A stretch of DNA of 64,000 bases from Gillisella terrae (lineage in GTDB: Bacteria; Pseudomonadota; Alphaproteobacteria; Rhizobiales; Rhizobiaceae): assembly GCF_004801395.1 (NCBI RefSeq), contig NZ_SSOA01000006.1, forward strand, positions 62,001-126,000, written 5' to 3'. The notes beneath the pieces were generated by a model that saw nothing but the letters and a program-made list of their open reading frames with translations, did no database searches and was not told where the DNA came from. The position numbers were made by a program, and so were the translations under genes. The first letter of the stretch is position 1; every line of letters begins with the position of its first letter. Positions 8,682 to 17,535 of this stretch are shown in pieces.

Positions 8682-9530
8682 ATGAACAGCTTGCACACTG
8701 CGGCCGAACACGGTCGCGGCATAGCGATGGCGGTTGCGCCCAACGGTGGTCGTCGGTTGAAGGTCGATCATCCGGCCTTGCCGCTCTCGCCTTCAGAACT
8801 GGCCGAATGCGCGGCGGAATGCCTGGAGGCAGGTGCCAGCATGATCCATATCCATGTGCGTGATGACGCCGGGCGTCATTGCCTGGATGTGGAGCGTTAC
8901 CGTGCGGCCACGGCTGCCATTCGCGAGCGCGTGTCGGATCGCCTGATCATTCAGATCACCACCGAGGCGCTGGGGATTTTCAAACCCGCTGAACAGATCG
9001 ATCTGGTGCGGGTGCTGCGTCCTGAGGCGTGCTCGATGGCGCTGAGGGAGATTGTGCCAGATACCTCCTTTGAACGTGGCTTTGCCGCGCTGCTTGCGTG
9101 GATGCGGTGTGAGCGGATCGTGCCGCAAATCATTCTCTACGATCGGCGCGACCTTGAATATCTTCAGGATATGTTGCGGCGCGGGTTGATCCCGGCTGAC
9201 GATATTCCGGTTCTTTTCGTGCTGGGGCGTTACACGACACATCAGCAATCCAGCCCGGCGGATCTTCAGGATTTTCTTCAGGCCTCGCCCTCTTTTGCGC
9301 ATTGGAGCATGTGCGCCTTCGGGCGGGATGAATCGGCTTGCGCGGTCGCGGCGGCTCTGATGGGCGGCAATGTGCGGCTCGGCTTCGAAAACAACCTGCA
9401 CCTGCCGGATGGCACGGTGGCGGCCAACAATGCCGCGCTGATTGCACCGGTGCGCGAAAGCCTGCGTCTATTGGGACGCAGGATCGAAACGGCGGAGACC
9501 CAGCGCGCAGCGCTGGAGGCGATCTGGTGA
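8682..9530 (+). CDS. Beta-keto acid cleavage enzyme (BKACE, DUF849 family)
   Basis: 282-residue BKACE-family protein. Characterised members condense a beta-keto acid with acetyl-CoA and release acetoacetate plus a new CoA thioester, using a metal held by an HxH motif. That motif is seen here in MIHIHVRDDAG, along with IQITTEALG, and the late glycine-rich GGNVRLGFENNLHLPDG. Start is ATG 8682 with GGAGG six bases upstream (8671-8675). It is the first gene of a seven-gene run, which suggests the pathway produces a beta-keto acid from ring or side-chain cleavage. The substrate cannot be read from the sequence. Confidence 0.88.
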   Translation: MNSLHTAAEHGRGIAMAVAPNGGRRLKVDHPALPLSPSELAECAAECLEAGASMIHIHVRDDAGRHCLDVERYRAATAAIRERVSDRLIIQITTEALGIFKPAEQIDLVRVLRPEACSMALREIVPDTSFERGFAALLAWMRCERIVPQIILYDRRDLEYLQDMLRRGLIPADDIPVLFVLGRYTTHQQSSPADLQDFLQASPSFAHWSMCAFGRDESACAVAAALMGGNVRLGFENNLHLPDGTVAANNAALIAPVRESLRLLGRRIETAETQRAALEAIW

Positions 9531-9564
9531 TCGCAGCTTTAAAACCAAAACAGGGAGACTGCTG

Positions 9565-10698
9565 ATGTCGGCACCGACAGGCGAACTAACCGGACCACGA
9601 TCTCTTGACAATGCCAAGGCCTGGATGCGCGATCGTCTTGCCAAGCGCATCCACCCGCTCGGGTTGACCGACCCGCAGGCGACGTCGGATACCATCGACA
9701 GGCTGGAAGGGCTGGATGGCGCGCGCTGGGCCAATGCCTGGATTGCGACCGGCAATGGCTACATGGAAAAAGCCGAGGCGGCTATTGCCGCCGGGGATAC
9801 GGCGGCGGCGCGGGATGCCTATTATCAAGCCTATGGCTTCTATTTTCTCGGCCGCTTTCCCTGCCCGAACCATCCGGACAAGGAAGAGAGTTACCGGCTT
9901 GAACTGGAGGCCTATGCCAAATTCGGCGCACTGGCCGATCCTCCGATCATGCCGGTCAGCCTGCCATTTGACGCACCGGATGCGTTATCCCACGAGATCC
10001 GCTTTTATCTGCGCAAGCCTGCCAATGTGGAAAAGCCGCCCGTGGTGATCATGTGGGGCGGTGTCGATGCCTGGAAAGAAGAGATGACCGAGCTTTCCAG
10101 CCAGCTCGTCTCGGCAGGCATTGCCACGATAGCCCTGGACAATGTTGGCACCGGTCAGTCGCCGATCAAGGCGCGCCGAAATGGCGAGATCCAGTTCGCC
10201 CCGGTGATCGACTGGGCCATGCAGGCGGCGGATATCGACGGCAGCCGCATTGCTTTGATCGGTCGTTCCTTCGGCGGTCACTGGGCCACCAAGCTTGCCC
10301 ATCTGATGCCCGAAAAACTGCGTTGCGCGGTCAATTGGGGTGGCGGTGTGCATTACATGTTCCAACCGGAATGGGTCGAAGCATCCCGCTACCCTGACAG
10401 CTATCTGATGGAACTTGTCGAAACCCGCAGCCGCATGCTCGGGGCGCAAAACGATGCCGAATATATTGAAGGTTTCCGGGTTCTGTCCCTGCTGGACCAG
10501 GGGCTTCTTTCGCAGGCTTGCGCGCCGCTGCTGCTGGTGAACGGCAAGGACGACAAGCAGTGCCCGATTGCCGATATCCACCTGCTTTTGGAGCACGGCA
10601 GCCCGAAATCCGTTCGCCTGTTCCCAGGTGGTCATATGGGCTTTGGCCCGCACACGGTTCCCACGATTGTGTCGTGGGTCAGCAATTATCTGAAATAA
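9565..10698 (+). CDS. FrsA/DUF1100-like alpha/beta hydrolase
   Basis: 377-residue protein with a helical N-terminal domain (about 1-130) and a C-terminal alpha/beta-hydrolase fold. The nucleophile elbow is GRSFGGHW, the acid is probably in NGKDDKQCP, and the histidine in PGGHMGFG; the WGGVDAW strand supplies the oxyanion hole. This layout matches 2,6-dihydroxypseudooxynicotine hydrolase and FrsA-like proteins, some of which cut C-C bonds next to a ketone. Beside an extradiol dioxygenase, a role in cleaving the ring-opened product or an acyl side chain is plausible. ATG 9565 follows AGGGAGA. Confidence 0.85.
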   Translation: MSAPTGELTGPRSLDNAKAWMRDRLAKRIHPLGLTDPQATSDTIDRLEGLDGARWANAWIATGNGYMEKAEAAIAAGDTAAARDAYYQAYGFYFLGRFPCPNHPDKEESYRLELEAYAKFGALADPPIMPVSLPFDAPDALSHEIRFYLRKPANVEKPPVVIMWGGVDAWKEEMTELSSQLVSAGIATIALDNVGTGQSPIKARRNGEIQFAPVIDWAMQAADIDGSRIALIGRSFGGHWATKLAHLMPEKLRCAVNWGGGVHYMFQPEWVEASRYPDSYLMELVETRSRMLGAQNDAEYIEGFRVLSLLDQGLLSQACAPLLLVNGKDDKQCPIADIHLLLEHGSPKSVRLFPGGHMGFGPHTVPTIVSWVSNYLK

Positions 10699-10714
10699 TG
10701 GGAGAGAGACTGCC

Positions 10715-11026
10715 ATGAGCAATTGGCGGCTGATGATGCCAACCACGGAGGCCTATCTTTTGGATAAGGTGCTCTACGAACTCCACCACAAGCCCGATGA
10801 TCTGGCTGCCTACAATCAGGACAAGGCGGCCTATCTGGCGCGTTTCAAGCTGAGCCCGGAGATGGCCGAGAAAATCAGCGGCAACGATGTCGCTGGCCTC
10901 TATGAGGCGGGGGTGAACCCCTACCTTCTGCGCGCCCACTGCATCGGCGTTCGCATTCCCGAAGATGTATCGCTGGCGGCTCTGCGCAGCCTGATGAAAG
11001 AAGGAGACGACAAATGGCTGAACTGA
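10715..11026 (+). CDS. LigA-type small subunit of extradiol ring-cleavage dioxygenase
   Basis: 103-residue protein matching the all-helical alpha subunit of protocatechuate 4,5-dioxygenase-type enzymes (LigA). It caps the active site of the LigB partner. Landmarks are AYLLDKVLYELHHKPDDLAA and YEAGVNPYLLRAHCIGV. It follows the FrsA-like hydrolase by 16 bp and overlaps the LigB-type gene by 13 bp, so the two subunits are translated together. A GGGAGAGAG ribosome site precedes ATG 10715. Confidence 0.88.
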   Translation: MSNWRLMMPTTEAYLLDKVLYELHHKPDDLAAYNQDKAAYLARFKLSPEMAEKISGNDVAGLYEAGVNPYLLRAHCIGVRIPEDVSLAALRSLMKEGDDKWLN

Positions 11027-11868
11027 CCGGAATTTATACCGCAAGCCACACGCCGGTCATGCTGAACTTCCCGGACCGGATTCCGGCGGACCTGCGCACC
11101 GAGATCTTTGGTGCCTATGAAGCCATGGGCCGGGATTTCGAATCCGGCAAGCCAGATGCGCTGGTGGTGCTTTCCAACGACCATCTGCACAACTTCTTCC
11201 TCGACAACTTTCCAGCGCTGTGCATTGGCGTGGGAGAGAGCTATGAGAGTCCGATCGAACACTGGCTGAAGGCCAAGCGGCGGGTGTTTGCCGGCAATCA
11301 GGCCTTCGGTGCCTACCTGCTGCAGGAAGCCCTCAACGCCGATTTCGACCCGAGCTTTTCCATGGACATGGTGCTCGATCATGGCTCCTTGACGCCGCTT
11401 GAGCTTGCAGGTCTCGACCCTGACCTGCCCATCGTGCCGATCTTGTTCAACTGCGTGCAGCCGCCCATGCCAACGATGCGCCGCTGCTACCAGTTCGGAA
11501 AGTTCCTGGGTGATGCAATCCGCCGCTATGACGGTGTGGAGCGCGTGGCCATTCTGGCGACCGGCGGCATCAGCCATGATATTGCCACGCCGCGCATGGG
11601 CATGGTCAACCGCGAATTCGATGAAACGCTGCTCCAGCTTCTGGAGGCGGGCGATCCGGATGCGGTGATAACCTATGCGACCGAGCAGGTCCACACCGCC
11701 GGTAATGGTGCAGAGGAAATCCGCATGTGGATGGCGGCCATGGGAGCTGCGGGCGGCTTGCCCTTCCGCCGTGCCTATTATCGTGCTGTCAATGATTGGT
11801 ACACGGGCATCGGCATCGGCCATTTTGGCCAGGCAGAACGCGCAGCGGCGACGTCCAGCCATGGCTGA
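11014..11868 (+). CDS. LigB-type catalytic subunit of extradiol dioxygenase
   Basis: 284-residue class III extradiol dioxygenase, which opens a dihydroxylated ring using Fe(II). Expected iron ligands are visible: His12 (TASHTP), the histidine pair in SNDHLHNFF (H57/H59), and a late Glu in GNGAEEIRMW. MVLDHGSLTPLEL and LATGGISHDI are further family blocks; the His of the latter is the usual catalytic base. It resembles protocatechuate 4,5- and gallate dioxygenase subunits. It overlaps the LigA-type gene by 13 bp and the following monooxygenase by 8 bp. The true substrate is unknown; gene neighbours do not match the lignin-type 4,5-cleavage route. Confidence 0.9.
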   Translation: MAELTGIYTASHTPVMLNFPDRIPADLRTEIFGAYEAMGRDFESGKPDALVVLSNDHLHNFFLDNFPALCIGVGESYESPIEHWLKAKRRVFAGNQAFGAYLLQEALNADFDPSFSMDMVLDHGSLTPLELAGLDPDLPIVPILFNCVQPPMPTMRRCYQFGKFLGDAIRRYDGVERVAILATGGISHDIATPRMGMVNREFDETLLQLLEAGDPDAVITYATEQVHTAGNGAEEIRMWMAAMGAAGGLPFRRAYYRAVNDWYTGIGIGHFGQAERAAATSSHG

Positions 11869-12985
11869 AACACGCAAAGCGCTCATCATCGGCGGCGGCA
11901 TTGCTGGCATGACGGCGGGCATTGCCCTTCGCGAGGCAGGCCTGACCGTGGACCTCTGTGACCAGGACCCGCATTGGCGGGTCTATGGGGCAGGCATTAC
12001 AATTACCGGCCCAACGCTTCGCGCCATGGGCCGGCTCGGTATTCTTGAGGCCGTGCTTGAACACGGCTACACCGCCGATGGAATCGACATCTGTTCCGCC
12101 GATGGTAAGCCCTTGTTCAGCATCGATACGCGCAACGATGCCCTTGGCGATATTCCCACAGCCGGCGGCATCCTGCGACCGGTGCTTCATCGCATCATGT
12201 CCGAGCGCTTCCTGGCACTGAAGCCCACGGTCATGCTGGGTGTTACGGTGGACGCCATCGACTGGCATGGCGATCTTGCCACTGTTCGCTTCAGCAACGG
12301 TACCTCCGGGACCTACGATCTGGTGGTCGGTGCCGATGGTATCTATTCGCGCACCCGTCAGCAGATGTTTGAGACGGCACCTGTGCCGCGTTATGCGGGG
12401 CAGATGTGCTGGCGGTTGATGATGGAGCGTCATCCTTCCATCGTGCGGCGCACCTTCTTTTTGGGTGGTCCAGCCAAGGTCGGCCTCAATCCGGTGGCAC
12501 CCGACCAGATGTATATGTTCTATCTCGAAGCGCAGCCGCAGCCGGTCTGGCGCGATGAAGCAGACCAGCATCTCGTGCTTCGTGAGCTGTTGCACAGCTA
12601 TGGCGGCATTCTGCGCGAGGTGGCGGATGGTCTGAATGCGCGTTCCAACATCATCTGCCGACCGCTGGAAACGGTTTTGGCCGGTGACACCTGGCTGCGT
12701 GGAAATACGGTGCTGATCGGCGATGCCGCCCACGCCACCACGCCGCAGCTTGCATCCGGTGCCGGAATGGGCATTGAGGACGGTCTGGTGCTCGGCGAGG
12801 AGATCGCGCGCCAGCCACATGTTCCCACCGCGCTGCAAAGCTTCATGCAGCGACGCTATGCGCGCTGCAAACTGGTTGTCGACTCGTCTCTTGAGATTAG
12901 CCGGCTGGAGCGTGAACGCGCCGCACCACAAGCGCAAACCGCCGTCGTGGAAAAAGCGCTTGCCGCGCTGAATGAGGAGTTTTGA
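11861..12985 (+). CDS. FAD-dependent aromatic monooxygenase
   Basis: 374-residue group A flavoprotein hydroxylase of the salicylate/6-hydroxynicotinate hydroxylase type. The FAD Rossmann motif is IIGGGIAGMTAG near the N-terminus, the central motif is VVGADGIYSRTR, and the GD motif is VLIGDAAHATTP. It probably adds the second hydroxyl to the ring before LigAB-type cleavage. ATG 11861 overlaps the stop of the dioxygenase gene; an open frame extends upstream to 11675 but would lie entirely within that gene. Substrate-binding residues do not let me choose between carbocyclic and pyridine-type substrates. Confidence 0.9.
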   Translation: MAETRKALIIGGGIAGMTAGIALREAGLTVDLCDQDPHWRVYGAGITITGPTLRAMGRLGILEAVLEHGYTADGIDICSADGKPLFSIDTRNDALGDIPTAGGILRPVLHRIMSERFLALKPTVMLGVTVDAIDWHGDLATVRFSNGTSGTYDLVVGADGIYSRTRQQMFETAPVPRYAGQMCWRLMMERHPSIVRRTFFLGGPAKVGLNPVAPDQMYMFYLEAQPQPVWRDEADQHLVLRELLHSYGGILREVADGLNARSNIICRPLETVLAGDTWLRGNTVLIGDAAHATTPQLASGAGMGIEDGLVLGEEIARQPHVPTALQSFMQRRYARCKLVVDSSLEISRLERERAAPQAQTAVVEKALAALNEEF

Positions 12986-12988
12986 GCG

Positions 12989-13765
12989 ATGTTTATCAGC
13001 ATCAATGACCACAATATTCATGTAGCACTTCACGGCAGCGCGGATGATCCGGCACTGGTTCTGCTTCATTCGCTTGGCACGTCGCACGATGTCTGGCAGG
13101 AGCAGGTTCGTGCCTTTAGCCGAACGCATTATGTGATCTGCCCTGATTTTCGTGGCCACGGCCTCAGTGATCTTTCCCGAACACCCGTCACAATCGAAGC
13201 ACTCGCAGAGGATATTGTCGCCCTGCTGCGGGAACTTGGCGTTGACCGCTTTCATCTGGCGGGCATTTCTATCGGTGGGCTGGTGGCGCAGTGCGTTGCC
13301 GGGGCCTTGCCGGACCGCGTGCGCACATTGACGCTGTTCGATAGCAATATCGTCAGCCTCGCCCCGCAGATGTGGAAGGATCGCGCGGCAAAGATCAGAG
13401 CGGATGGACTGGCCTCCATCGCCAGCGGTGTTCTGGCACGGTGGATCACGCCGCAGGCTCTGGAAACGCCCTTTGGCCGTGGGCTTGCAACCATGCTCGC
13501 CCGCATGTCTTCGGAAGGATACGCCGCCGGTTGTGATGCGCTGGCAATTGCCGATTGCCGTCCGCACGCCGCCCGTCTCACCATGCCGGTTTCTGTCGCG
13601 GTCGGAGAATTGGATGAGGCCACGCCGCCCGCGGCAGGCAAGGCCTTGGCCGATGCCATTGCCGGTGCACGGTTTTCCATCATTCCGGGAGCCGCCCACA
13701 TTCCGCTCTTTGAGCAGGCAGCCGTCGTGAACAACACGCTCGAAGCGTTGATCCGTGAACCCTGA
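12989..13765 (+). CDS. Alpha/beta hydrolase, PcaD-like
   Basis: 258-residue hydrolase of the 3-oxoadipate enol-lactonase/NicD/BphD-like group. Oxyanion region LLHSLGTSHDVW, DFRGHGLS, nucleophile elbow GISIGGLVAQ, acid in GELDEATPP, catalytic His in GAAHIPLFEQ. It starts three bases after the monooxygenase stop. In other pathways such enzymes open lactones, remove N-formyl groups or cleave ring-fission products. With the FrsA-like enzyme upstream, this operon has two different hydrolases, suggesting two successive hydrolytic steps. Confidence 0.88.
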   Translation: MFISINDHNIHVALHGSADDPALVLLHSLGTSHDVWQEQVRAFSRTHYVICPDFRGHGLSDLSRTPVTIEALAEDIVALLRELGVDRFHLAGISIGGLVAQCVAGALPDRVRTLTLFDSNIVSLAPQMWKDRAAKIRADGLASIASGVLARWITPQALETPFGRGLATMLARMSSEGYAAGCDALAIADCRPHAARLTMPVSVAVGELDEATPPAAGKALADAIAGARFSIIPGAAHIPLFEQAAVVNNTLEALIREP

Positions 13766-13794
13766 CGCAGCGCCAATCCGAGACGGCCGGGAGA

Positions 13795-13805
13795 GGGGGG
13801 GGGGG
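13795..13805. repeat. Homopolymeric run of 11 G
   Basis: Eleven consecutive G residues lie in the 181-bp gap between the PcaD-like hydrolase and the MFS gene, 142 bp before the MFS start. Tracts like this slip easily; here it is outside coding sequence, so it could at most alter leader length or secondary structure. Confidence 0.9.
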
Positions 13806-13946
13806 AGGCGATGGCGATCCCATCACTCTGCCCCGGCAATGTCATGCAGCGATGGTGCCGCCCATCTAAAACCGTGAGGCAACACAGGCCGTGGGACTGG
13901 CCGGCCGAGGAGCCAGTCCATCAATTGTCATCGGGAGGAAGACAAT

Positions 13947-15206
13947 ATGACCAACGATATGATAGCAGCTATGCCGGAGAGAGGAGGGGCTCACCTTGCA
14001 AAAGGGACCAGCCGTCAGGCCGCAGGAGCGACTGCCGCAGCAACGGTGGGACTGGTTTTCGGGCCAAGCACCTTCCTGCTCTTTTTGTTCGGCGTTTTCG
14101 TTGAACCCTTGTCGCGCACCTTTGGTTGGTCGAAACCTTCGATCCTGTTTGCAGCGACGATCGTGTCGCTGATGATCATGGTGATTTCACCGATTCAGGG
14201 CTATTTGATCGATCGTTTCGGCACCCGACCGATCGTGCTGGCATCCAGCGTCACCTTTGCGCTTGGCCTTGGCGGCATGTATTTCCTCTCCGGCAACATT
14301 GTCGGCTTCTACGTGATGTATGCGGTCTTGCCGCTGCTCGGCATCGGGTTGTGGCCCGTGTCTTATCTCAGGGTCGTCAGCACCTGGTTCGAGCGACGGC
14401 TCGGTCTTGCGATCGGCATTGCCAATGGCGGCATCGGACTGGGCGCGGCCCTCCTTCCGCCGGTCATCACCTTTGCAATCCTCAACGGGTCAGTGCAATG
14501 GGCCTATGTCAGCCTCGGCGTCATCGTCATGCTGATTGTCCTGCCGATCAATGCCCTCTTCCTGCACGAAGCAAAGAAGGCACCTGTCGCCCAAGGCACA
14601 CGGGCTGCAATCGCGGAGGAGACCGGCGATTTCAAAACGCTTGTCAAAACGCGGGCCTTTATCGTGCTGGCGCTCGCCTTCTTCCTGCTCGGCTTCGTCA
14701 ACACAGGTCTTGTCACGAACCAGATTTCCCTGCTGATTGATGGCGGCCTGACACCGCAGAATGCCGCCTTCGTACAGTCAGTCTTTGGGATCGCAGTGTT
14801 GCTCGGCCGCTTTCTGACAGGAGTTCTTCTGGACTATGTGCCGGCAAAACGTCTGATGAGTGCTGTCTGCCTTGGCGGAGCCCTTGCCTGTCTTATCTAT
14901 GCTTCCGCTCCGGTGGGGGGGCTGGTTTTCCTGTCCGCCATCCTGATTGGTATGGTTTACGGTGCCGAATTCGACGTGCTGAGCTATATCATCAAGCGCA
15001 GCTTCGGCCTTGCTGCTTTTGGGCGCATCTATGGCACGATCTTCGCCGTATTTCAGTTGGGCGCAGCTTTAGGCGCAACGCTTCTTCCGCTGAGCCGCAC
15101 GCACTTCCTAAGCTACGCACCCGGCCTCATGGTCTACGCCGTGACATTGCTGGCGAGCGGATTGCTTTTCGTCTTGCTGAAGGACAGGTCGACCAGACAC
15201 CCTTGA
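13947..15206 (+). CDS. MFS transporter, oxalate/formate antiporter-like
   Basis: 419-residue major facilitator with about 12 membrane helices. The loop GYLIDRFGTRPIVL between helices 2 and 3 is the MFS signature, and LLDYVPAKRLM is its second-half counterpart. The type is that of monocarboxylate/aromatic-acid carriers (OFA-like). ATG 13947 is preceded by GGGAGGAAGACAAT. It closes the catabolic run on the same strand, so import of the aromatic substrate or an acidic derivative is the likely role. The 181-bp leader may contain a separate promoter. Confidence 0.88.
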   Translation: MTNDMIAAMPERGGAHLAKGTSRQAAGATAAATVGLVFGPSTFLLFLFGVFVEPLSRTFGWSKPSILFAATIVSLMIMVISPIQGYLIDRFGTRPIVLASSVTFALGLGGMYFLSGNIVGFYVMYAVLPLLGIGLWPVSYLRVVSTWFERRLGLAIGIANGGIGLGAALLPPVITFAILNGSVQWAYVSLGVIVMLIVLPINALFLHEAKKAPVAQGTRAAIAEETGDFKTLVKTRAFIVLALAFFLLGFVNTGLVTNQISLLIDGGLTPQNAAFVQSVFGIAVLLGRFLTGVLLDYVPAKRLMSAVCLGGALACLIYASAPVGGLVFLSAILIGMVYGAEFDVLSYIIKRSFGLAAFGRIYGTIFAVFQLGAALGATLLPLSRTHFLSYAPGLMVYAVTLLASGLLFVLLKDRSTRHP

Positions 15207-15338
15207 CGCCAGACCCTTTGACAATTGTGCATCGACGATAACAGAACACCAGATGGCGGCATGCCCGAACAGGCGAATGTTCCGGGCTTGCCGAAAAAGG
15301 CTCACCGTAGACACAATTGGCGAAACCGCGAAAAAGGG

Positions 15339-16241
15339 CTACAGGGGGCCGTCTGTTCTGGCGAAAACGCCCGGCGTGACGCCGACATATCGTGTGAATG
15401 CGACGCTGAATGCGCTGGCTGAGGCATAGCCAATTTTTGTTGCGATCTCGACCAGCGACATCTCTCGCCGGACCAACAGCTCCTTTGCAAGTGCCATGCG
15501 CCAAGCCGCCACGTATTCCATCGGAGGCAGGCCCACCTCCCTTCGAAAACGATCAAAAAACGCCGAGCGAGACATGGCGGAGGTCTCTGCCAATGTCTTC
15601 ACGGACACGTCTTTGCTCGGGTCTTGATGAATGCGCCGCAGCGCTGGAGCGAGGCGGATGTCAGAAAGGCCCCGCAACAGGCCAGGAGATGTCTCTGCTG
15701 CTCCTGTGCTGCGCAACGCGTCGATGAAGAGAACCTCCAGCAATCGGGCAAGGATCATATCCCGCGCTGCACGTCCGCCGACCATCTCGGCGTGAATCAT
15801 CGCCACGAGGTCCATAAGCCTGCGTTCGCCTCGTGCATGAATGATGTCCGGCAGCAGCGAGCTTAGCAACTGCTTGTCGTTTGCCAAGAAAGAACAGTGA
15901 CCCACCATGGCCGTGACGTCTGCTGGCGCGTCTGGATCGCCGAGGCGGAAGACGCCGGGGTTGGTCTCCAGCCGTCGCGGCAAGGTGCCCGGCGGAGGCG
16001 GTTGAAGGCTGCTCATGGTGAACGCATGAATTTGCGGGACGAGAATGAAATCGCCGGATTCGAGGATGATCGGCGATCGGCCAGCGATGGTGAGAAGGCA
16101 GCGTCCTTCCACAATCGCGCAATAGAACGGACTTCCAAGCTCACGGCGCTCGACCAGCCAGGCCCCACCGGCGGTTACCAGCTTGGCAATTGAAGGCACA
16201 GGCTTGAGAAACGAGACGATCTCGGCGAGTGGATCGAACAT
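15339..16241 (-). CDS. AraC-family transcriptional regulator (cupin type)
   Basis: 300-residue regulator. The N-terminal half is a cupin-like sensor (CAIVEGRCLLTIAGRSPIIL, GDFILVPQIHAF), as in the AraC_binding_2/Cupin_6 group; the C-terminal ~100 residues are the double helix-turn-helix (SVKTLAETSAMSRSAFFDRF, VEIATKIGYASASAFSVAF). The open frame continues upstream to 16787, but ATG 16241 is chosen: it begins the conserved sensor and avoids overlapping the divergent hydrolase gene. It is divergent from the hydrolase at 16332 across 90 bp and probably controls it. Confidence 0.88.
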   Translation of the reverse strand: MFDPLAEIVSFLKPVPSIAKLVTAGGAWLVERRELGSPFYCAIVEGRCLLTIAGRSPIILESGDFILVPQIHAFTMSSLQPPPPGTLPRRLETNPGVFRLGDPDAPADVTAMVGHCSFLANDKQLLSSLLPDIIHARGERRLMDLVAMIHAEMVGGRAARDMILARLLEVLFIDALRSTGAAETSPGLLRGLSDIRLAPALRRIHQDPSKDVSVKTLAETSAMSRSAFFDRFRREVGLPPMEYVAAWRMALAKELLVRREMSLVEIATKIGYASASAFSVAFTRYVGVTPGVFARTDGPL

Positions 16242-16331
16242 ATCTGGACTTTCGCGAAACAAATTCGGACATTTAAATATAGAACATCCAATCTTGTTCG
16301 TCCATCTTGGTGACGCACAAGGAGACCACGC

Positions 16332-17276
16332 ATGACCACGAACAATCTTATCGACATTGCCCGCAATATCCCGACACCGGATGCCGTTCTCACAATCGCC
16401 TATTCGCCGATCCGCCTCGACATGGCTGGGCGGCAACCTCTGGAGCTGCGTTTGACGGCACCGGCAACTGGCGATAGCCTCCCGATCGTCATTCTGTCGC
16501 ATGGATTTGGGCCATCCTTTTACGTTCCATCGAAGGATGGCTACGCGCACATGGCAAATTTCTGGGCGGAGCGCGGCTTTGCTGTTATTCAGCCAACTCA
16601 CGCGAGTTCCCGCGTCGGCGGACTTCCTGCAGATGCCGAAGGTGCCCCTTTTTTCTGGCGCGAGCGCGTCGCGGAGATAAGGACAATCATCGACCGGCTG
16701 TCCGAGATCGAAGAGCGCGCCTCGGCCGTCTCTGGCCGACTTGACCATAACCGCATCGCTGCGGCAGGACATTCTTTCGGTGGCCATACCGTAAGCCTGC
16801 TTTTAGGTGCGCAACTCCATGGAGAAACGTTTCGCGATCCACGCATCAAGGCCGGAATTCTTCTGACGGCTCCTGGCAGAGGCGGGAAGGATCTGACGGA
16901 AGAGAACGCCGCACGCTTTCCGTTCTTCGACCTCGACTTCTCACACCTGACGACGCCGAGCCTGGTCGTTTGCGGGGCCGACGACAATCCGCATTTTACA
17001 CCCCGTGGACCGGAGTGGCACGCCGACGCCTTCCATGACGGGATGGGTGCGCATGCGCTGCTGACGCTTGATGGCGTGGGCCACGGCATTGGCGGCATTG
17101 CCGGGCTCGACGCCAAAGAGACTGAGATTGAAGCACCTGATGCGCTTGAGGCGACGAAGCGCATGACGCTGGCATGGTTGAGAACTGCCCTTGGCTATGA
17201 CACCAATGCCTGGTCTTCGGCATGTGCGGCATTGACAGGTCCGGCGCGCAGCCTTGGACATGTTGTTGCGAAGTAA
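16332..17276 (+). CDS. Alpha/beta hydrolase, dienelactone-hydrolase/chlorophyllase-like
   Basis: 314-residue predicted cytoplasmic hydrolase. Oxyanion block VILSHGFGPSFYVPS, nucleophile elbow AAGHSFGGHTVSLL, acid in VVCGADDNPHF, and His in DGVGHGIGG. No signal peptide is seen. The gene sits opposite the AraC regulator, a pairing common for inducible esterase or dehalogenase-like hydrolases. The ribosome site is AAGGAGACCACGC. Substrate unknown. Confidence 0.85.
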   Translation: MTTNNLIDIARNIPTPDAVLTIAYSPIRLDMAGRQPLELRLTAPATGDSLPIVILSHGFGPSFYVPSKDGYAHMANFWAERGFAVIQPTHASSRVGGLPADAEGAPFFWRERVAEIRTIIDRLSEIEERASAVSGRLDHNRIAAAGHSFGGHTVSLLLGAQLHGETFRDPRIKAGILLTAPGRGGKDLTEENAARFPFFDLDFSHLTTPSLVVCGADDNPHFTPRGPEWHADAFHDGMGAHALLTLDGVGHGIGGIAGLDAKETEIEAPDALEATKRMTLAWLRTALGYDTNAWSSACAALTGPARSLGHVVAK

Positions 17277-17383
17277 CGGGATCCCTGAGACCGGGTCATG
17301 ACATACGCTTTCGGCAGGCAGAGGGGTGTGAACGCGGCGAGGGCAAGATATTGCCTCCGCCTCGCTCACTTGCGTCTTCCTTT

Positions 17384-17413
17384 GTGCGCCCTATTTGGCG
17401 CACGGCGCTGTAA
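17384..17413 (+). repeat. Mosaic palindromic repeat, copy 2
   Basis: GTGCGCC-CTATTT-GGCGCAC-GGCGCTGTAA. The first two blocks form a perfect 7-bp hairpin. It lies in the 259-bp gap between the hydrolase and TetR genes, which otherwise shows no gene. Confidence 0.7.
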
Positions 17414-17535
17414 AGCCGGACCGACAGCAGCGGCCTGTCGCCGTTTCGACGCCGATGTGCCAAAACCACAGGCGGCACCGTCACAACGATGCATTGGTTT
17501 AACCTCGATCAGCATTTGCCAAAAACCGCAGCAAC

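Noticed and set aside
11789..13699. A 636-codon open frame on the minus strand
   Set aside because: It runs antisense to the dioxygenase, monooxygenase and hydrolase genes, which have clear family motifs. It is a codon-bias shadow with no recognisable domain.
17277..17535. Search for a small RNA or gene between the hydrolase and TetR genes
   Set aside because: Only the mosaic repeat and another short inverted repeat were seen; no promoter-terminator pair.
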